Shown piece after piece: positions 15,441-19,027 of a stretch of DNA of 19,027 nt (its first letter is position 1; each line of letters opens with the position of its first letter). Location of the stretch: NCBI GenBank assembly GCA_034436035.1, contig DAOTVW010000137.1, forward strand, positions 1 to 19,027, written 5' to 3'. This stretch comes from UBA4823 sp034436035. Lineage in GTDB: Bacteria; Chloroflexota; Anaerolineae; Anaerolineales; UBA4823. The notes under the pieces are model-generated. The model was not told where the DNA came from and did no database searches. It worked only from the letters and a program-made list of their open reading frames with translations. A program made the translations under genes and the position numbers.

Positions 15441-15443
15441 TGC

Positions 15444-16367
15444 TTATCCCACGGGGAAAAGCGAAAGCTGCTCAGAACGCTGGATAGCTAACCCCGAACG
15501 TTTCGCGGAGGGAACTAATTGTAAACCGATTACCGCTCCTTTGATCAGGCTGGAGTAATCTTCGGCAACATATACGGGCGCAATGTAAGGGAGTTGACTG
15601 AAAATGGGGATGAGGTAGGTGAGCTCTTGACCAAGCCCTGGCGCAATGTAGGTCATTGAAAAACCATGCGATCGTAATTGCTGCCAAAAGGAAAGAAGTG
15701 TATCATAGTGAATCTTGAATATCTGTGTTTGAGTTTGAATTTCCAACGCCGATTCCTTCTCATTCAACCGCGCCGTGAAAGGTTGTCCTTCGGCAGTTTG
15801 ATATGCTTGCTGCTGCATCAGCGCAGCGATTAAATCCTGCCAGACCTCCCCAAAGGGCAGGTTGGAGGGTTCCGAGCGAAGCCAGGCTTCCATCTCCTCC
15901 ACGTTGAGATGTTCTATAAATTCAGCCTTGCGGTCAGGGTAAATGAAAATGTCAATGGGCAAATTTTTCAGGTAGTGTTCCATCAGCGGGCGGACCTGGT
16001 TTTCGAAATCCAATTGACCATTTCCGCAGCCCAATGGCGGGAAGGCAATGCTGTGGATACCCATTTCGCTGTACACCTGAACAAACTTCTTTAGTCCAGC
16101 GTCAATATATTCCAGCCGAGATGGTGCGCGCCAGTGTTCTTTGGTGGGAAAATTCAATACCCATTTTTGCGGAGTTTTATACAGCCAGAGTTGCCCTATT
16201 TTAAACTGACCGCTTTCGCACAAGGCGCGGTATTGCGAATACATTTCAGGGAAAAGACGTTTGAATTCTAAAGCCACCCCTTTGCCCATCACGCCCACGG
16301 TATTGACCGTGTTGACCAGTGTTTGGGCGGGAGATTGAAAAAGGTTGCCTTTCACATACAAAATCAT
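15444..16367 (-). CDS. darG: DarG-like macrodomain antitoxin
   Basis: 307 residues. Residues 1-145 form a macrodomain: VKGNLFQSPAQTLVNTVNTV, GVMGKGVALEFKRLFP (Lys29 in the loop that is conserved in DarG) and FPPLGCGNGQLDF. Such domains remove ADP-ribose from DNA and neutralise DarT. Residues 150-307 form the second domain typical of DarG, which in studied cases binds the toxin. The start has a good ribosome-binding site (AGGAGA) 5 bases upstream. The gene lies first in the pair, upstream of darT, whereas the described operons place darT first. It begins 27 bases after a tRNA-Glu gene on the same strand. The pair is likely an anti-phage or stress toxin-antitoxin module. Confidence 0.87.
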   Translation of the reverse strand: MILYVKGNLFQSPAQTLVNTVNTVGVMGKGVALEFKRLFPEMYSQYRALCESGQFKIGQLWLYKTPQKWVLNFPTKEHWRAPSRLEYIDAGLKKFVQVYSEMGIHSIAFPPLGCGNGQLDFENQVRPLMEHYLKNLPIDIFIYPDRKAEFIEHLNVEEMEAWLRSEPSNLPFGEVWQDLIAALMQQQAYQTAEGQPFTARLNEKESALEIQTQTQIFKIHYDTLLSFWQQLRSHGFSMTYIAPGLGQELTYLIPIFSQLPYIAPVYVAEDYSSLIKGAVIGLQLVPSAKRSGLAIQRSEQLSLFPVG

Positions 16368-16393
16368 GGCATCTCCTTAACAGGCTAAAAATA

Positions 16394-16466
16394 TGCCCCC
16401 AACGAGGTTCGAACTCGTGTTTCGGCCTTGAGAGGGCCGCGTCCTGGGCCGCTAGACGATGGGGGC
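16394..16466 (-). tRNA. tRNA-Glu (anticodon CUC)
   Basis: On the minus strand the 73 bases fold as a complete cloverleaf. The acceptor stem is GCCCCCA/TGGGGGC, the D-arm starts GTCTAGCGG, and the anticodon stem CGGCC/GGCCG encloses loop CTCTCAA, giving CTC at positions 34-36. The T-arm is ACGAG-TTCGAAC-CTCGT. The discriminator is A and CCA is not encoded. The D-arm closely follows bacterial tRNA-Glu. Confidence 0.95.
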
Positions 16467-16476
16467 GAGCGCCAAA

Positions 16477-16482
16477 ATTCTA
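16477..16482 (-). promoter_or_regulatory. Candidate -10 box for tRNA-Glu (and darGT)
   Basis: Minus-strand TAGAAT lies about ten bases before the tRNA 5' end; the preceding -35 region (around 16500-16505) is poor. It is the nearest plausible promoter for the tRNA and, through read-through, for the darG-darT pair. Confidence 0.3.
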
Positions 16483-16540
16483 CCACAAAATTACGAATTG
16501 TATATATAACCTGCGCGAGCATTCTATCCTTCCCCCATCG

Positions 16541-16549
16541 TGCTATAAT
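16541..16549 (+). promoter_or_regulatory. Extended -10 promoter upstream of the mutase gene
   Basis: TGCTATAAT is a consensus extended -10 element (TATAAT at 16544-16549). The -35 region is weak, as is usual for extended -10 promoters. Transcription would start near 16556, giving a leader of about 47 bases before the preferred ATG at 16603. Confidence 0.6.
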
Positions 16550-16602
16550 CCTTATAGACCTAGCCTTCATCAATGCCTAATCCTTCGCCAAAGGAGTCAG
16601 GG

Positions 16603-18282
16603 ATGTACGATGCAACGAAACTGCCGCGTTTACGGCAGCAGTACGATCACTGGGCAAAAACTACGCTGGAAAAAAGTTTAAAGAACCTGCCAGAGCGGCG
16701 CAGCGTTTTCCTCACCACCTCTTCGGAGCCCGTTCAACGCCTTTATACCCCATTAGATGTCGCTGATCTGGATTACCTGGAAGACCTCGGCTTTCCGGGG
16801 GAATATCCCTTCACGCGCGGTATTCACCCCACCATGTATCGCGGCCGCCTGTGGACGATGCGCATGTTTGCCGGTTTTGGCAGCGCTGAAGAGACGAATG
16901 CCCGCTTCAAGTACCTCCTCCAACAAGGACAAACGGGGTTATCCATTGCCTTTGACTTGCCAACCCTGATGGGGTATGATAGTGATGCACCCCAGGCGCA
17001 GGGGGAATTTGGCAAGTGTGGAGTTGCAGTCTCTTCCCTTAAGGATATGGAAATCTTGCTGGCGGATATTCCCCTGGATAAAGTCTCCACCAGCATGACG
17101 ATTAATTCTCCGGCGGCGGTGATCTGGGCGATGTATATTGCTACAGCGGAAAAGCAGGGTGTGCGACCGCAGCAGCTGCGCGGCACCATTCAGAATGACA
17201 TCCTCAAAGAGTACATTGCCCAAAAGGAATATATCTTTCCACCTACACCCTCGCTGCGTTTGGTGGTGGACACGATGGAGTTTGGCAGCCAAGTCCTCCC
17301 GCAATGGAATACTATCAGCATTTCCGGCTATCATATCCGTGAAGCGGGCGCGACTGCGGCGCAAGAGCTGGCGTTCACTTTGTCTGATGGAATGGAATAT
17401 GTGCGCTGGGCGCTGCAGCGTGGTCTTGAAATCGATGATTTTGCGCCGCGTTTATCGTTCTTTTTCAATGCCCATAATGACTTTTTCGAGGAGATCGCCA
17501 AATACCGCGCCGCCCGTCGGATTTGGGCGCGGGAGATGCGCGACACCTTTGGCGCGAAAGACCCGCGCTCCTGGCTGATGCGCTTTCACACGCAAACCGC
17601 CGGCGTATCATTGACTTCCCAGCAGCCACAGAACAACATTGTCCGGGTGGCAATTCAAGCCCTTGCAGCGGTATTAGGGGGTACACAATCCCTGCACACC
17701 AACAGCATGGATGAAGCGTTGGCGCTGCCATCGGAACATGCGGTAACGATAGCCCTGCGAACACAACAAATCCTTGCTGAAGAGTCGGGTGTCGCTAACA
17801 CGGTGGATCCGTTGGGTGGTTCATTTTTTGTCGAAGCCCAAACCAACCGTTTGGAAAAGCAAGCCTATGATTATTTCAAGCGCATCGAAGATTTGGGCGG
17901 AGTGCTGCCTGCCATTGAAAAAGGATTTTTCCAGCGTGAAATCGCCGATTCCGCTTATCGATATCAGAAGGAAGTGGATAGTGGAATGCGCTATATCGTC
18001 GGTGTGAATGCATACCAAGATGAGCAGCCTGTCCGTATTCCCTTATTAGAGATGGATCCTCAGGGATATCAACGGCAAATGGAGCGATTGAAACAGATCC
18101 GCTTGGAGCGGGATGCTGGACGCGTTGGGCAGGCATTAGACCGTCTGCGCATTGCCTGTCAAGGGACGGAAAATACCATGCCATTTATCCTCGAGGCGGT
18201 GCGCGCCTATGCAACCTTAGGGGAAATCATCGCGGTGATGAAAACGGTTTTTGGGCAATATACGGAACCAACCTGGATATAG
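16603..18282 (+). CDS. mcmA1: Methylmalonyl-CoA mutase large/N-terminal (alpha) subunit
   Basis: 559 residues forming the substrate-binding TIM barrel of acyl-CoA mutases: YPFTRGIHPTMYRGRLWTMR, AGFGSAEETNARFKYLL, the FDLPTLMGYDSD block, GTIQNDILKEY and RFHTQTAGVSLTSQQPQNN. The protein ends after the barrel and lacks the C-terminal cobalamin-binding domain (DxHxxG), so a separate small subunit, not in this window, should supply B12. It interconverts methylmalonyl-CoA and succinyl-CoA in propionate or odd-chain/amino acid metabolism. Related mutases (isobutyryl-CoA, 2-hydroxyisobutyryl-CoA) share the fold; the YPFTRG and TMYRGRLWT region favours methylmalonyl-CoA. I prefer ATG 16603, because AAGGAG (16591-16596) is well spaced before it; the in-frame ATG at 16573 has no ribosome-binding site. 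Confidence 0.92.
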   Translation: MYDATKLPRLRQQYDHWAKTTLEKSLKNLPERRSVFLTTSSEPVQRLYTPLDVADLDYLEDLGFPGEYPFTRGIHPTMYRGRLWTMRMFAGFGSAEETNARFKYLLQQGQTGLSIAFDLPTLMGYDSDAPQAQGEFGKCGVAVSSLKDMEILLADIPLDKVSTSMTINSPAAVIWAMYIATAEKQGVRPQQLRGTIQNDILKEYIAQKEYIFPPTPSLRLVVDTMEFGSQVLPQWNTISISGYHIREAGATAAQELAFTLSDGMEYVRWALQRGLEIDDFAPRLSFFFNAHNDFFEEIAKYRAARRIWAREMRDTFGAKDPRSWLMRFHTQTAGVSLTSQQPQNNIVRVAIQALAAVLGGTQSLHTNSMDEALALPSEHAVTIALRTQQILAEESGVANTVDPLGGSFFVEAQTNRLEKQAYDYFKRIEDLGGVLPAIEKGFFQREIADSAYRYQKEVDSGMRYIVGVNAYQDEQPVRIPLLEMDPQGYQRQMERLKQIRLERDAGRVGQALDRLRIACQGTENTMPFILEAVRAYATLGEIIAVMKTVFGQYTEPTWI

Positions 18283-18642
18283 AGCCTTCATATTTTCCTC
18301 TCTCATCAAGATGGAGGCATCCCCACCCTATTCCTCCCCGATACAAAGGGGAGGCACCCCACCTTATTCCTCCCCTATAAAAAGGTTAAGGATTAACGTA
18401 AAATTGCTAGGAAAATTATATTAATATTTCCAAAAAGGGGGTGCATTTTTGGGGGTTTTGTTGTATGATTGATAATATCGGTAGCATGTGTATCATGTAA
18501 TGGTATCATTCTGCTTTTCAGTTTTAGGGCTTGGAGTCAAGGAATGAGGAGCAAAGCAACGGTTTGATGGTCACGCTAAAGAAAGGCGAATAACAAGAAA
18601 GAATGGTGCAATTAAACCATACAACATGGCAGGATAGGCGGG
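18283..18642. other. Non-coding interval between mutase and sensor genes
   Basis: About 360 bases without a credible gene. It contains the C/G-rich repeat described separately, AT-rich stretches (18400-18430), a weak promoter-like pair TTGGGG (18449-18454) and GATAAT (18471-18476), and a direct repeat GTATCAT at 18490-18496 and 18503-18509. An antisense frame here on the minus strand shows no protein character. Confidence 0.6.
18313..18375. repeat. Two tandem-like 26-27 base C/G-rich repeat copies
   Basis: Copy one (18313-18339) and copy two (18350-18375) share the pattern GGAGGCA, C-rich centre, TATTCCTCCCC, 37 bases apart. CCTCCCC (18333-18339 and again 18369-18375) can pair with GGGGAGG (18348-18354), so two alternative 7-bp hairpins exist. 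It may act as a transcription-end structure of the mutase gene, but no T-run follows; it could equally be a dispersed intergenic repeat. Confidence 0.55.
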
Positions 18643-19027
18643 ATGGAAGACAATAAACGATCGATAAAGCGCATCCAACAACTGCGTTATATTCTCCTGT
18701 TTTTTGTTTTATTTGCCATATTGATTGGAGAGATCGGTAATTATCGCCTAGACCACCGCTTAATACCCCATTTAATCTACTGGATCGTTGCTTCTGCAAC
18801 GGTGGTTTTCATTGTCGAAATAAGCTATCGCGAAATCATCCGCTTGCATGGTGAATTGGAAAAACAACTCAGTCTCAGCGAACATCGCATTCAACAACAG
18901 AAGGCTTTAGTCGCATTGAGTGCTCGCGCGGTTGGGTTACACGATGAAGAACAAATCGCTCAGGCAGTGACGGAACTTTTACAGAACCAATTGGGTTATG
19001 ATCAGGTTACCATTACCTTGCAATCCA
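18643..19027 (+). CDS. Membrane sensor protein with GAF-like region (3' partial)
   Basis: The first 128 residues are visible; the frame is still open at the window end. There are two membrane helices (YILLFFVLFAILIG, about 16-29, and LIYWIVASATVVFIVEI, about 44-60), then a helical linker, probably coiled coil (IIRLHGELEKQLSLSEHRIQQQ), then the likely start of a GAF domain (KALVALSARAVGLHDEEQIAQAVTELLQNQLGYDQVTITL). This layout is typical of sensor histidine kinases or diguanylate cyclases of GAF type, but the output domain is beyond the window. The ATG follows a purine-rich stretch (AGGATAGGCGGG). No cognate regulator is seen. Confidence 0.75.
   Translation, partial: MEDNKRSIKRIQQLRYILLFFVLFAILIGEIGNYRLDHRLIPHLIYWIVASATVVFIVEISYREIIRLHGELEKQLSLSEHRIQQQKALVALSARAVGLHDEEQIAQAVTELLQNQLGYDQVTITLQS

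Noticed and set aside
18313..18375. CRISPR-like array
   Set aside because: Only two imperfect units with an 10-base gap and no cas genes; the spacing and number do not fit CRISPR.
18524..18799. Minus-strand open frame of 91 codons near the window end
   Set aside because: Overlaps the start of the membrane sensor gene, which has clear helices and a GAF-like region; the antisense frame has none.

Overview
The window looks like a chromosomal segment of an anaerobic, respiring bacterium of moderate GC content. Gene content (three-subunit molybdenum reductase, FmdE-family protein, YqeB-type molybdoenzyme accessory protein, heterodimeric-type methylmalonyl-CoA mutase subunit, a GatZ-like protein with a PfkB kinase) reminds me of Chloroflexota (Anaerolineae). 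That placement is an impression, not a proof.

Layout. (1) 1-2143, plus strand: the 3' part of a GatZ/KbaZ-family gene overlapping a PfkB-family sugar kinase. (2) 2140-3102, minus strand: an unusual cysteine-rich iron-sulfur protein, convergent with the kinase. (3) 3275-6304, plus strand: a three-component sensory cassette made of a PhnD-like lipoprotein, a NarX-type histidine kinase and a NarL-type response regulator. The first two genes each carry one apparent single-base loss in a homopolymer. (4) 6508-11780, plus strand: a B-C-A operon (four-cluster ferredoxin, NrfD membrane anchor, Tat-exported molybdopterin catalytic subunit). Regulator-B-C-A matches the layout known for tetrathionate reductase (ttrSR-ttrBCA); the PhnD-kinase-regulator trio also resembles AioXSR of arsenite systems.

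(5) 11781-12177: a non-coding leader with an isolated T-loop hairpin, a multi-stem RNA that looks like a molybdenum-cofactor (Moco) riboswitch, and a clear intrinsic terminator. (6) 12178-14381, plus strand: the downstream operon of an FmdE-family protein, a YqeB/EF2563-family protein and a TauE/SafE-type (TSUP) membrane transporter. Together, blocks 3 to 6 read as one module: an external electron acceptor is sensed, a molybdenum reductase is made and exported, and accessory functions are controlled through cofactor supply.

(7) 14436-16367, minus strand: a DarT/DarG-like DNA ADP-ribosylation toxin-antitoxin pair, in antitoxin-first order and with an extended toxin, starting 27 bases downstream of a tRNA-Glu(CUC) gene. 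(8) 16603-18282, plus strand: methylmalonyl-CoA mutase large subunit without a B12 domain. (9) 18283-18642: non-coding, with a short C/G-rich repeat. (10) 18643 to the end: start of a membrane sensor protein with a GAF-like region, cut by the window edge.

The points most worth a second look are the putative Moco riboswitch with its unusual accessory operon, the tRNA-linked, reordered DarTG pair with its C-terminal extension, and the two homopolymer frameshifts in neighbouring sensor genes.
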